A stretch of DNA of 63,711 nt from a virus. A program made the translations under genes and the position numbers. The notes under the pieces are model-generated. The model had not been told where the DNA came from, searched no databases, and saw only the letters and a list, made by a program, of their open reading frames with translations. The stretch spans positions 1 through 63,711 of the IMG/VR virus record IMGVR_UViG_3300021976_000012, one strand, 5' to 3'. Position 1 is the first letter of the stretch. Each line of letters starts with the position of its first letter. This document shows, one piece after another, positions 57,719 to 63,711 of the stretch.

Positions 57719-59124
57719 GAGAAGTTCATATTCTGTGTGAAGTAACCTGTGGATGGCATATCAGTCATATCAGTAACGCCAGACATAGCTTCTGACAAAC
57801 TCATGGTGGCACCAAGTTTGAAGATGTGCATGAGTCCATACCGCAAAGCATCTAATGCATGGTCATCATACTTTTGTGCATCTTCTCTGGGACTTCGATT
57901 ATTCTTGCCAGAACTTGGTGCGGCAGCACGGTAATTGTTGAATTCTCGGATTAGGTCACCACAGGATGGGTCTACAAACAGCCAGGGCTCATCTAGTGGG
58001 GTTTCATATTCATCGGCGAACCCAATCGTCCGGGTCGACAAAAAACCTTTGACTAAATCAATGCCTTCTCGCCAGTTAGACTTAGACAACGGGTCAGATA
58101 TGCAAGGACCAAACTTAGCACAAACAGTAGCGGTAGCCTCAGGGTCGGCAGCATCACCGAAACATAGATTAATGTGGTAGCCTGGAGGTTGTACTCGTGC
58201 CTGCATCTCTTGTAAGAAGGTCTCAAGCCGAGTATGTGTCCTATAATGTAGACGCCAGACATGAATCCGATCCATAGGATCAACCTGGAACTCTACTGCT
58301 GCCATAGGGTTAACGAATCCCCAGTCAAATGCTATGTAGTTTCGCCACAATGGGTTGAATACATGCGGTTTAACGTGAGTAACTTCATCCCATTCAGAGT
58401 AAATCTTACCCATGAATGATGTGAAGTCAGCAGCAATTTCCTGTAGGAACCATTCTGCTGGCATTGTGCGCTCAAGTAGTAGAATTTCACTATCAGTTCT
58501 ACCACCAGGGTACACATGACTATTTTCCCAAGATGGAAAACGCCAAGATGCATAATCCTCAAACAGAGGGTTTCTACCTAGCTGCCATAAGTCGTGAATC
58601 CAGTTTTGTCCCTCGGGAGTGGTACTGAATGTGGCACTACCCCTCCGGTCTGCCAATGCTGGTCGAATGTATCTGTCCCAGGTTTCTTTGGTGTGCTTCG
58701 CAGCTTCGGCCATAATGACGTAATCAAGCGCGTCACCAACCAGAGTTTCAGGTCTGTCAGCACTTCGCACTTCCAGCCGTGTATTCCATGGAAATTCAAT
58801 GTACATGTCGCCGGCACGTTTGTTATATGCCTTTTTAATCGTCTTTTCTCGACCAAGTTTTAAGCCGACAACCATATCCTGCCAAATAACTCGGAACTCT
58901 TTCTCTCCCAAGTCATAGGTGGCACCACAAATCCAAACTCTTTTGTTTGGAACCATTAACAGAGGCTCAACTTCACGAGCACCCATGAATGTCTTGCCGA
59001 ATCGTCGACCACACACAGGAATCTTAAACCGTGCCCGAGATTCATGGAATAATAGCTGTCGAGAGTGAGGCTTATAACCTATCTTCTCAAAGTATTTGTA
59101 TTTGTCGACAGCTAAAGTGCTCAT
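57715..59124 (-). CDS. Terminase large subunit, 469 aa
   Basis: ATPase Walker A PVCGRRFGKT (to Thr45), Walker B region LDYVIMAEAAK, coupling motif TPEGQNWIHDLW, and the RNase H-like nuclease part NYIAFDWGFVNPMAA...DDHALDALRYGLMH. It packages DNA into the prohead. Confidence 0.94.
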   Translation of the reverse strand: MSTLAVDKYKYFEKIGYKPHSRQLLFHESRARFKIPVCGRRFGKTFMGAREVEPLLMVPNKRVWICGATYDLGEKEFRVIWQDMVVGLKLGREKTIKKAYNKRAGDMYIEFPWNTRLEVRSADRPETLVGDALDYVIMAEAAKHTKETWDRYIRPALADRRGSATFSTTPEGQNWIHDLWQLGRNPLFEDYASWRFPSWENSHVYPGGRTDSEILLLERTMPAEWFLQEIAADFTSFMGKIYSEWDEVTHVKPHVFNPLWRNYIAFDWGFVNPMAAVEFQVDPMDRIHVWRLHYRTHTRLETFLQEMQARVQPPGYHINLCFGDAADPEATATVCAKFGPCISDPLSKSNWREGIDLVKGFLSTRTIGFADEYETPLDEPWLFVDPSCGDLIREFNNYRAAAPSSGKNNRSPREDAQKYDDHALDALRYGLMHIFKLGATMSLSEAMSGVTDMTDMPSTGYFTQNMNFS

Positions 59125-59125
59125 A

Positions 59126-59293
59126 TCACACCAAGAATGTTATTGCAATGAACATGAACCCTAATAACATTAAGTTAACTCGACTGATAACAGTTGGTGA
59201 ACCATCCTGCCGTGTAGAACCACCAAAAAGTGCACCAATGCCGAAGCAAATCGCTGCAAAAAGCCATAATACCCAGTCAATATTAACAGTCAT
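59126..59293 (-). CDS. Two-span membrane protein, 55 aa
   Basis: GGAGGCCCGCG before ATG 59293. MTVNIDWVLWLFAAICFGIG then a polar loop and VNLMLLGFMFIAITFLV. Membrane hairpin; unknown role. Not part of a recognised virion function. Confidence 0.6.
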   Translation of the reverse strand: MTVNIDWVLWLFAAICFGIGALFGGSTRQDGSPTVISRVNLMLLGFMFIAITFLV

Positions 59294-59333
59294 CGCGGGC
59301 CTCCTCTAAGTTAAACCACCACAGGGTGCGCTT

Positions 59334-59606
59334 TTAGTTAATAATGTACCAATCTTCTGCTAGTAAATCTCCCATAGATGGTACCCATGGAACGAAAACG
59401 CCTTCTGCATTCAGCAGCATAAGGTAAGGGCTGAATCTACATGTTGTACCTTCAGACATACCAGTTGCTTCAGCAGTGTTTTTGTTAATCGCAATACCAT
59501 TGGGGTAACCCTTTTGGTACATAACGAATTGTCCAGTTGCATTCCAATTTATGCGACTTAGTTGTTTTCCATTCTTCAATTCAGTTAATGCAAAACTAAA
59601 ATCCAT
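59334..59606 (-). CDS. DUF2829 (MW1434-type) protein, 90 aa
   Basis: MDFSFALTELKNGKQLSRIN...SPYLMLLNAEGVFVPWVPSM...GDLLAEDWYII matches the DUF2829 pattern (FxxALxxLKxGxxVxRxxWN...W.PS..DLLAxDW). A frequent phage gene without known activity. Confidence 0.82.
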   Translation of the reverse strand: MDFSFALTELKNGKQLSRINWNATGQFVMYQKGYPNGIAINKNTAEATGMSEGTTCRFSPYLMLLNAEGVFVPWVPSMGDLLAEDWYIIN

Positions 59607-59910
59607 CAGTCAATCCTAGTTCTTTCGCTCGGTTCCAAATAACACAGTTGTACTCGGGGTCACCTTCACGCCAAATGCGACCTAAACTACCATCACAGGC
59701 ATAGCATCTGACAATGTACTGGTCAGCACTCATTGCGAATACGTCTTTTTCTTTAGCTGTTTTATGTTGTCGCACTAAAGCTTTGAGAAAATTCGCAACG
59801 TCATCATCTAAAACATGCACTTCAAATGCTCCCATCGCGGCCCCGGCATCCGGTATCAGCATTTGGTCAATGGTAATTTTCCGTCTTTCCTTCCAACTCA
59901 CCGTCTTCAT
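59596..59910 (-). CDS. Hypothetical protein with Cys pair, 104 aa
   Basis: MKTVSWKERRKITIDQMLIP... and IVRCYACDGSLGRIWREGDP with a CxxC. Helical middle (VANFLKALVRQHKTAKEKDV). Overlaps the DUF2829 gene by 11 nt. Confidence 0.65.
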   Translation of the reverse strand: MKTVSWKERRKITIDQMLIPDAGAAMGAFEVHVLDDDVANFLKALVRQHKTAKEKDVFAMSADQYIVRCYACDGSLGRIWREGDPEYNCVIWNRAKELGLTDGF

Positions 59911-59928
59911 CTGGACGCCGAGTCGAGT

Positions 59929-60066
59929 TTACTTGCCTTTTTTAGGTGGTGCTGCCTTTTTAGCAGGAGCACTCTTTTTCCCAGCCTTAGTATCAATGTC
60001 GGGAGGAGCACTTACTGGTGCATTAGCCGGCTTTCCTTTGCCAGCTTTCTTTGGTGGAAATACCAT
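59929..60066 (-). CDS. Lys/Pro/Ala-rich basic peptide, 45 aa
   Basis: GGGAGTGAAGGGAA before ATG 60066. MVFPPKKAGKGKPANAPVSA, with several KK/PKK blocks to the end. Disordered and DNA-binding in character, similar in style to the peptide at 60289-60405. Confidence 0.6.
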   Translation of the reverse strand: MVFPPKKAGKGKPANAPVSAPPDIDTKAGKKSAPAKKAAPPKKGK

Positions 60067-60079
60067 TTCCCTTCACTCC

Positions 60080-60289
60080 CTACATAGGAACATAACATGG
60101 GTAAGTTTTTACTGCTGGGTCTAAACGCCGTACCAGTGCAGCAAAAGTCTGGGCACCAGCATGTCCAACTCGAACATTAACTGTCTGCCCAGATACTATT
60201 CCAGTTACCACACCAGGACGGACTTTAATTTTACTACCAGAAACATACATAACTTGAACGTGGTTATTAACCACTGCTGTCCAGGCCAT
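60080..60289 (-). CDS. Small beta-barrel-type protein, 69 aa
   Basis: MAWTAVVNNHVQVMYVSGSK...GVVTGIVSGQTVNVRVGH: alternating strands like an SH3/KOW-type barrel. ATG overlaps the stop of the upstream basic peptide. Confidence 0.6.
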   Translation of the reverse strand: MAWTAVVNNHVQVMYVSGSKIKVRPGVVTGIVSGQTVNVRVGHAGAQTFAALVRRLDPAVKTYPCYVPM

Positions 60290-60405
60290 TATTTTGCCTT
60301 CTTTTTCACCACTTTGGCTGGCGTAGCCTTTTTAACAGGCGCTTTCTTTCCAGATATACTCTTATCAATATGAGTTTCACCAGACCCATTTCCAGAGTAT
60401 GCCAT
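60289..60405 (-). CDS. Lys-rich basic peptide, 38 aa
   Basis: MAYSGNGSGETHIDKSISGK then KAPVKKATPAKVVKKKAK. Histone H1-tail-like composition. The stop overlaps the next ATG. Together with the 59929 gene it forms a pair of basic peptides around a small barrel protein. Confidence 0.6.
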   Translation of the reverse strand: MAYSGNGSGETHIDKSISGKKAPVKKATPAKVVKKKAK

Positions 60406-60406
60406 A

Positions 60407-60907
60407 TTAAATCCTCTGGTATTGTCCGGCACCAAGACCTGGCAGAACACCAGTTACCTGTGGGTGTCCAGCATATGGGCTTCTAAAAGTCACGTTGAAG
60501 TCCGTATTCGGAGCTGCACCAGCAGCAGCATCAGCACCAGTGTCAGTATATATAACCGTTGGCGCCGTAAGGGTATTGAGCAGTAGAAACGTACCACCAG
60601 TACGACCATAAATCTTATACGACGTCGCACCAACAACAGTAGCAACAGTCAGCACCACGCTGCTAGTTCCACCAGATGCCACATAAGCATTCGACGCAGC
60701 GCTCAGTGCACTCTCCACACCATTTTTGACATAAGTGTTCTTGTAAGTATAAGTTGCTGCTGCTAAAGTACCACCCGTTCCGCTACCAACAGCTACAGGA
60801 GCGGCAGGTGCATCTCCCTGGCCACCACTTACAATGACCGCCATACTTTCCATATTAGCCCGACGGTAAATAACATTATCTCCGGCTAAAGCTCTCTTTA
60901 CAGCCAT
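60407..60907 (-). CDS. FN3/Ig-like virion surface protein, 166 aa
   Basis: ATG 60907 with GGAGGG. Residues about 35-130 (GGTLAAATYTYKNTYVKNGV, TVVGATSYKIYGRTGG) repeat the Ig/FN3-type module seen in the major tail protein. The remaining C-terminal piece ends PQVTGVLPGLGAGQYQRI. Probably a head or tail decoration. Confidence 0.65.
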   Translation of the reverse strand: MAVKRALAGDNVIYRRANMESMAVIVSGGQGDAPAAPVAVGSGTGGTLAAATYTYKNTYVKNGVESALSAASNAYVASGGTSSVVLTVATVVGATSYKIYGRTGGTFLLLNTLTAPTVIYTDTGADAAAGAAPNTDFNVTFRSPYAGHPQVTGVLPGLGAGQYQRI

Positions 60908-60989
60908 TTTCCCTCCCATCGATACATTTAAATATGGCCCCCTATAAACCTAGGGCACCACAGGGGTCAGCTTCTATTACAACAATCAA

Positions 60990-61017
60990 ACATAAGCAGC
61001 CTTTCGACTGCCTATGT
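60990..61017 (-). terminator. Weak hairpin after the first structural-operon gene
   Basis: Stem ACATA-GCAG with CTGC-TATGT (one mismatch), loop of 8 nt, followed on the minus strand by TTTGATTG. It could attenuate transcription beyond the candidate small terminase gene. Confidence 0.4.
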
Positions 61018-61021
61018 TCAA

Positions 61022-61369
61022 TTACTGACGCTTGATGAAGCCTTCGGCCTCTACCACGACATCATCATAGATGTCATCCCAAGCATGTTTGCCATCTACT
61101 GCCATTGCACGCTCGGCAGGTCCCATTGTACGTTCAACAATGAACTTTGCAGCGTTAAGTCTTATAACTTCGGTCTCGGAGTAAGTTGCTAAGTGTGAAA
61201 TAGCCATGACCGCAACTGGTAGGTTTTCCTCAAAAAGTCTCTTAGCAATCATTTGCGGAGTATCAGTTCCTGCTAGTGCTCGCTCCATAGTCAGGTTCCG
61301 CAGTGCACTTATCGGGTCCCAACTAGGGTCAACAGGAGGGGGAGCATCAGGGTTACTCTGATCGGACAT
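61022..61369 (-). CDS. Candidate terminase small subunit, 115 aa
   Basis: First gene of the leftward operon, GGAGGTGAATCC before ATG 61369. Proline-rich start (NPDAPPPVDPSWDP), then helices (MIAKRLFEENLPVAVMAISH, EVIRLNAAKFIVERTMGPAE) like proteins that precede large terminases in actinophages. A DNA-recognition role is inferred. Confidence 0.6.
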   Translation of the reverse strand: MSDQSNPDAPPPVDPSWDPISALRNLTMERALAGTDTPQMIAKRLFEENLPVAVMAISHLATYSETEVIRLNAAKFIVERTMGPAERAMAVDGKHAWDDIYDDVVVEAEGFIKRQ

Positions 61370-61398
61370 GGATTCACCTCCTAAGAGTCCTCAACATC

Positions 61399-61427
61399 AG
61401 AGTACTACCGGGGGAGTATATGGTCAA
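61399..61427 (-). promoter_or_regulatory. Promoter of the leftward structural operon
   Basis: Read on the minus strand: -35 TTGACC (61427-61422), 17-nt spacer, -10 TACTCT (61404-61399). Transcription would start near 61392, leaving a short leader with GGAGGTG before ATG 61369. Confidence 0.7.
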
Positions 61428-61509
61428 GACCTTCCAACCTGTCGACATCTTGACGGTTTTCTATACTTATGCATATCTCCACTTGTTGTATGCTTTCTAA
61501 TTTTAGTAC

Positions 61510-61538
61510 TTGACAGTTCACTAACGATGTGATACACT
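61510..61538 (+). promoter_or_regulatory. Promoter giving a leaderless HNH mRNA
   Basis: -35 TTGACA (61510-61515), exactly 17 nt, -10 TACACT (61533-61538). The expected start (6-8 nt downstream) falls on or next to ATG 61546, and no ribosome-binding site is present. Confidence 0.75.
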
Positions 61539-61545
61539 TGGATGT

Positions 61546-62172
61546 ATGGACATTCCAATATATGATAAGAGTTTCCAGCAAACAATTTTTTGTAAAATCG
61601 ATGATGCAGATTATAATATGATTAAGGACGGTGAGTTATATGCCATTACTAATAGTTTTGGATATCAGGTTGTGATGATTAAATTGAATGGTTTAAAAGG
61701 TGTTCTGGCTAGGTATCTATTAGATGCTACCAAAGGACAACTGGTTGATCACAAGAATTTGGACACCTTAGATAATCGTAGAGAAAATATCAGAATAGCA
61801 ACTGTGGGACAGAATTCTGCCAATAGATCAATCTCAAGAGCAAATAAAACAGGTTTTAAAGGTATAGTCGGTGTGAGTGGAAAATGGTATGCACAAATTA
61901 CTGTTAATTATAGAAAAATACGTATTGGTGGGTGGATAGATCCAGAAGATGCTGCTAAGGCATATGATGTCCTTGCCATTAAATATTTTGGGGAGTTCGC
62001 CAGAACTAATTTTCCGCTTGAGTCTCTAGTAGATGTCGTTATCCCTACTGTTGAACATCATGAACGGTTACACTTATGCAAAATATGCACTGAAATTTTC
62101 TTATATAATGGGAGGGGGAGACCAAGGTACTGTGACAGGTGCAGAAAGATTCCTGTTCATAGTGACATATAA
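61546..62172 (+). CDS. AP2-HNH homing endonuclease with C-terminal zinc ribbon, 208 aa
   Basis: HNH region LVDHKNLDTLDNRRENIRIA, AP2 region TGFKGIVGVSGKWYAQITVN and AAKAYDVLA, plus an added zinc ribbon at the end (LCKICTEIFL...RYCDRCRKI). Free-standing in the divergent gap between the structural operon and the repeat region, with its own promoter. Confidence 0.92.
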   Translation: MDIPIYDKSFQQTIFCKIDDADYNMIKDGELYAITNSFGYQVVMIKLNGLKGVLARYLLDATKGQLVDHKNLDTLDNRRENIRIATVGQNSANRSISRANKTGFKGIVGVSGKWYAQITVNYRKIRIGGWIDPEDAAKAYDVLAIKYFGEFARTNFPLESLVDVVIPTVEHHERLHLCKICTEIFLYNGRGRPRYCDRCRKIPVHSDI

Positions 62173-62407
62173 TTTTTCTATTACTATGTAAATTTACTAA
62201 CACTCATTTTACTTCAAGATGTTCCTGAGAGGTACCACCATATCATACTTTGTCCTATTTTGTCTAATATAGTTGATTTTTCGTGATAAATGACTTTTTG
62301 TCCGATTTATACCATATGTCGCCCATGTCCGATATATCGTGATATAGTGGGTGACCCATATGTCCGGATATGTCCGATATATCGTGATATATCCTTACAA
62401 TAGCCAC

Positions 62408-62423
62408 TGTGATCTACGTCACA
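62408..62423. promoter_or_regulatory. CRP-family consensus site 1
   Basis: TGTGATCTACGTCACA is an exact TGTGA-N6-TCACA palindrome (extends to ACTGTGA/TCACAGT), the recognition form of CRP/FNR-type regulators, including actinobacterial Crp. Lies between 22-bp repeat copies. Confidence 0.5.
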
Positions 62424-62520
62424 GTCCGGTTTGTACGGATATATCATGATATATCCGATTTGTCGGCACGTCGCGTGTCATGATATGTCCGATATGTCCG
62501 ATATATCGTGATATAGTGGG

Positions 62521-62536
62521 TGTGACAAATGTCACA
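62521..62536. promoter_or_regulatory. CRP-family consensus site 2
   Basis: TGTGACAAATGTCACA, a second exact TGTGA-N6-TCACA, 113 bp from the first and 5 bp after the third 22-bp repeat. Confidence 0.5.
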
Positions 62537-62957
62537 GTGGCTTTTGTACGGAAATGTCCGGATATAGTACGATATGACATATCGTATATATCGGACATGT
62601 CCGACATGCCCCAAATGTCGCCCCTTTTGCCCTAGAGTATCCACATATGTCCGATTTATCAGCATATAGCACCATTTAGTAGGGCAAAAGGGCACCCTGA
62701 TATAGTACGATATGTCCGGATATATCCGACATATCAGCCTAACCGCGACATGGTATAATTAGGGTGTACCAGGGCAATACGGACATAGAGGGCGAGACGG
62801 AAATGTCGGAAATTTCCGATAAACCGGAGAAATCCCCTCAAATCGTAACTTAATAACTCAAAAGTGGAAATACCGGACAAAGCCCCTTATGTCGCTCCTA
62901 TCCGACATGTCCGAAATGTACGATAAATCGGATAAATCGGACAAAGTAGGAGAAGTC

Positions 62958-63077
62958 ATGAAAAATCTCACGATAGTACGCCTTAGCACGGTAAATCGGC
63001 TTAAAGCGTGGCCTTTCGCGATTTTCACCGGTAAAAAGTACTATGCGGGTGGAAATTACCGTAAAAGCGGTATTTAG
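62958..63077 (+). CDS. Small basic protein, 39 aa
   Basis: ATG 62958 with GTAGGAGAAG upstream, preceded by CGGACA repeats. MKNLTIVRLSTVNRLKAWPF then FTGKKYYAGGNYRKSGI: basic, perhaps nucleic-acid binding. Upstream in-frame codons encode only the repeat (SDKSDK) and are rejected. Confidence 0.55.
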   Translation: MKNLTIVRLSTVNRLKAWPFAIFTGKKYYAGGNYRKSGI

Positions 63078-63155
63078 TACTAAAGCGTGATAAATCGGAC
63101 ATGTCGGACAGAAGCGACATAAGCGGCAAATCGGAAATATACCCCTTATCCGGCA

Positions 63156-63173
63156 TGTCCGACAAATCGGACA
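63156..63173. promoter_or_regulatory. TGTCCGA-N4-TCGGACA inverted repeat before a start site
   Basis: TGTCCGACAAATCGGACA, a perfect 7-bp inverted repeat with CAAA centre, lies 2 nt before the AGAGGA ribosome-binding site of the gene at 63188. Identical sequence recurs at 63657. Operator or mRNA hairpin. Confidence 0.7.
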
Positions 63174-63187
63174 AAAGAGGACATGCC

Positions 63188-63403
63188 ATGACAAAAGATG
63201 AGAAATACGTCGATATCATGCTATTGCTGGTAATATCAGGCGAAAGCGTGAACAGTCATACTAAAGACTGCGATATCTGCCTAAACTACGAAGTATCCGG
63301 ACAAAGTGACCTATATACGCTTAAATGCGGCGATGGTTGGCTATTGCGGCATGATCTAGGACTTATCGTAGAAAAAGCGGACAAAGTACTCGGTATCATC
63401 TAA
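63188..63403 (+). CDS. Hypothetical protein, 71 aa
   Basis: MTKDEKYVDIMLLLVISGES... CDICLNYEVSGQSDLYTLKC: a short helical start and CxxC. AGAGGA upstream. Two more CGGACA copies lie inside its coding sequence, so the motif is tolerated in codons. Confidence 0.65.
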   Translation: MTKDEKYVDIMLLLVISGESVNSHTKDCDICLNYEVSGQSDLYTLKCGDGWLLRHDLGLIVEKADKVLGII

Positions 63404-63600
63404 TACCATGACAAATCGGACATGTCGGACAAAGGGTATATTTCCGAACAAAACCGTCCAAATTAGGACAAATCCGGACATGTCATGACATTTCATGACA
63501 TAACTGGAGGAGCGTGAGCGTGTCCTAAATAATTGGAAATAACCCAAAAAGTCGGTGACTTTCCAATTTGCCCGAATTTTTCCCAAAAAATCCCTTTTAT

Positions 63601-63634
63601 GGGGAGGGGGAGGGGTATGGGGGGTTTTGAGGGG
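63601..63634 (+). other. Potential G-quadruplex
   Basis: GGGG-A-GGGGG-A-GGGG-TAT-GGGGGG, then another GGGG at 63631: five runs of at least four G with 1-6-nt loops, striking in an AT-rich genome. Lies about 50 bp before the next gene's operator-like hairpin. Confidence 0.75.
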
Positions 63635-63656
63635 TTTGTATGGCTCTCAGAGGGTA

Positions 63657-63674
63657 TGTCCGACAAATCGGACA
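63657..63674. promoter_or_regulatory. Second copy of the TGTCCGA-N4-TCGGACA element
   Basis: Identical 18-bp sequence to 63156-63173, again directly before the ribosome-binding site (GGGAGA) of a gene. Confidence 0.7.
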
Positions 63675-63686
63675 TAGGGAGATATC

Positions 63687-63711
63687 ATGGCTACAAAGGA
63701 CAACACGCCCA
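63687..63711 (+). CDS. Start of a gene cut by the window edge
   Basis: GGGAGA then ATG 63687 reading MATKDNTP; only eight codons are visible, so the product is unknown. Confidence 0.55.

Larger units (their letters stand above)
62173..62957 (+). repeat. 785-bp non-coding repeat region (TGTCCG/CGGACA array), candidate origin or control locus
   Basis: No credible gene. From about 62298 on, TGTCCG or CGGACA recurs many times. A 22-bp element (starts ATGTCCGATATATCG) occurs exactly at 62325-62346, 62370-62391 and 62494-62515. A 22-bp perfect palindrome (half-site CGGATATATCA) is at 62436-62457. A 13-bp inverted repeat CCCTTTTGCCCTA (62622-62634)/TAGGGCAAAAGGG (62680-62692) follows. AT-rich with iteron-like spacing; could be a replication origin, partition site or operator array. 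Confidence 0.75.
63404..63686 (+). other. Non-coding gap with repeats and G-rich tract
   Basis: Holds CGGACA/TGTCCG copies at 63418-63430, 63475 and 63657-63674, a CATGACA cluster, and the G-tract at 63601-63634. No convincing ORF. Confidence 0.6.

Noticed and set aside
62889-63077. Longer frames beginning in the CGGACA repeats (MSDxSDK...)
   Set aside because: The N-terminal parts are only translated repeats; good ribosome-binding sites point to the shorter starts 62958 and 63188.
62298-63711. CRISPR-like array at the right end
   Set aside because: The repeats are short (6-22 bp), unevenly spaced, in both orientations and partly inside genes; there are no unique spacers of constant length.
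1-63711. Integrase, attachment site or partition genes of a temperate phage
   Set aside because: No tyrosine or serine recombinase motifs seen; the ParB-like protein at 13290 is the nuclease-fold type common in lytic actinophages. They could still lie outside the window.

Overview
The window is most of a double-stranded DNA tailed phage genome, or a large part of one. Coding density is very high and genes are joined by ATGA and TAATG overlaps. There is a full head-tail gene set, a phage-type replication module and a tRNA array. Both ends cut through genes (2-88 and 63687-63711), so the genome continues on both sides. The long tape measure (1061 aa), the G/GT tail chaperone with a -1 slippery site and the distal-tail and hub proteins point to a siphovirus-type tail. 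The host is inferred to be an actinobacterium. Reasons: a collagen-like secreted protein whose N-terminal domain is of the type found in actinobacterial exported proteins; an Rv2179c-like exoribonuclease; many GTG/TTG starts; and at least one promoter that places the transcription start on the start codon (leaderless mRNA). The DNA is moderately AT-rich by eye. No integrase and no clear lysogeny repressor is visible.

Layout. 1-12.4 kb (+): at least 15 cloverleaf tRNA genes interleaved with small genes, a GH25 endolysin, a cytidylyltransferase, an SPFH protein with a lipoprotein, a BRO-N protein and a Fic protein. Between the tRNAs lie several non-canonical tRNA-like or strongly folded RNA segments. 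12.4-34.3 kb (+): DNA metabolism. This holds a ParB-like protein, a SNF2-type helicase, a RecB/Cas4-like nuclease, a DEDDh exonuclease, a Sak4-like ATPase with a DUF669 protein, a primase-helicase, a uracil-DNA-glycosylase/DNA polymerase fusion, a RuvC-like resolvase, a MazG-like protein and many zinc-ribbon miniproteins. Two AP2-HNH endonucleases are inserted. 34.3-61.4 kb (-): the structural operon, read leftward from a promoter near 61.4 kb: candidate small terminase, large terminase, portal, protease/scaffold, decoration, major capsid, connector proteins, major tail protein, chaperones, tape measure, distal tail and tail-tip proteins. A strong hairpin at 34.28-34.31 kb separates the convergent arms. 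61.5-63.7 kb (+): a third AP2-HNH gene, then a repeat-dense control region packed with TGTCCG/CGGACA, with three copies of a 22-bp element, a 22-bp palindrome, two TGTGA-N6-TCACA sites and a G-quadruplex motif, followed by small genes each preceded by a TGTCCGA...TCGGACA element.

Most notable observations. (1) Eight genes begin 1-2 nt after the discriminator base of a tRNA with no ribosome-binding site; 3'-end processing of the tRNA would release leaderless mRNAs. (2) A 108-nt and a 60-nt tRNA-like element sit 1 nt apart; the second appears to lack a D-arm. (3) The terminal TGTCCGA system looks like a stoperator/operator array or an iteron region. (4) The octamer ACCACAGG (core CCACAGG) is strongly over-represented genome-wide on both strands and in all frames.
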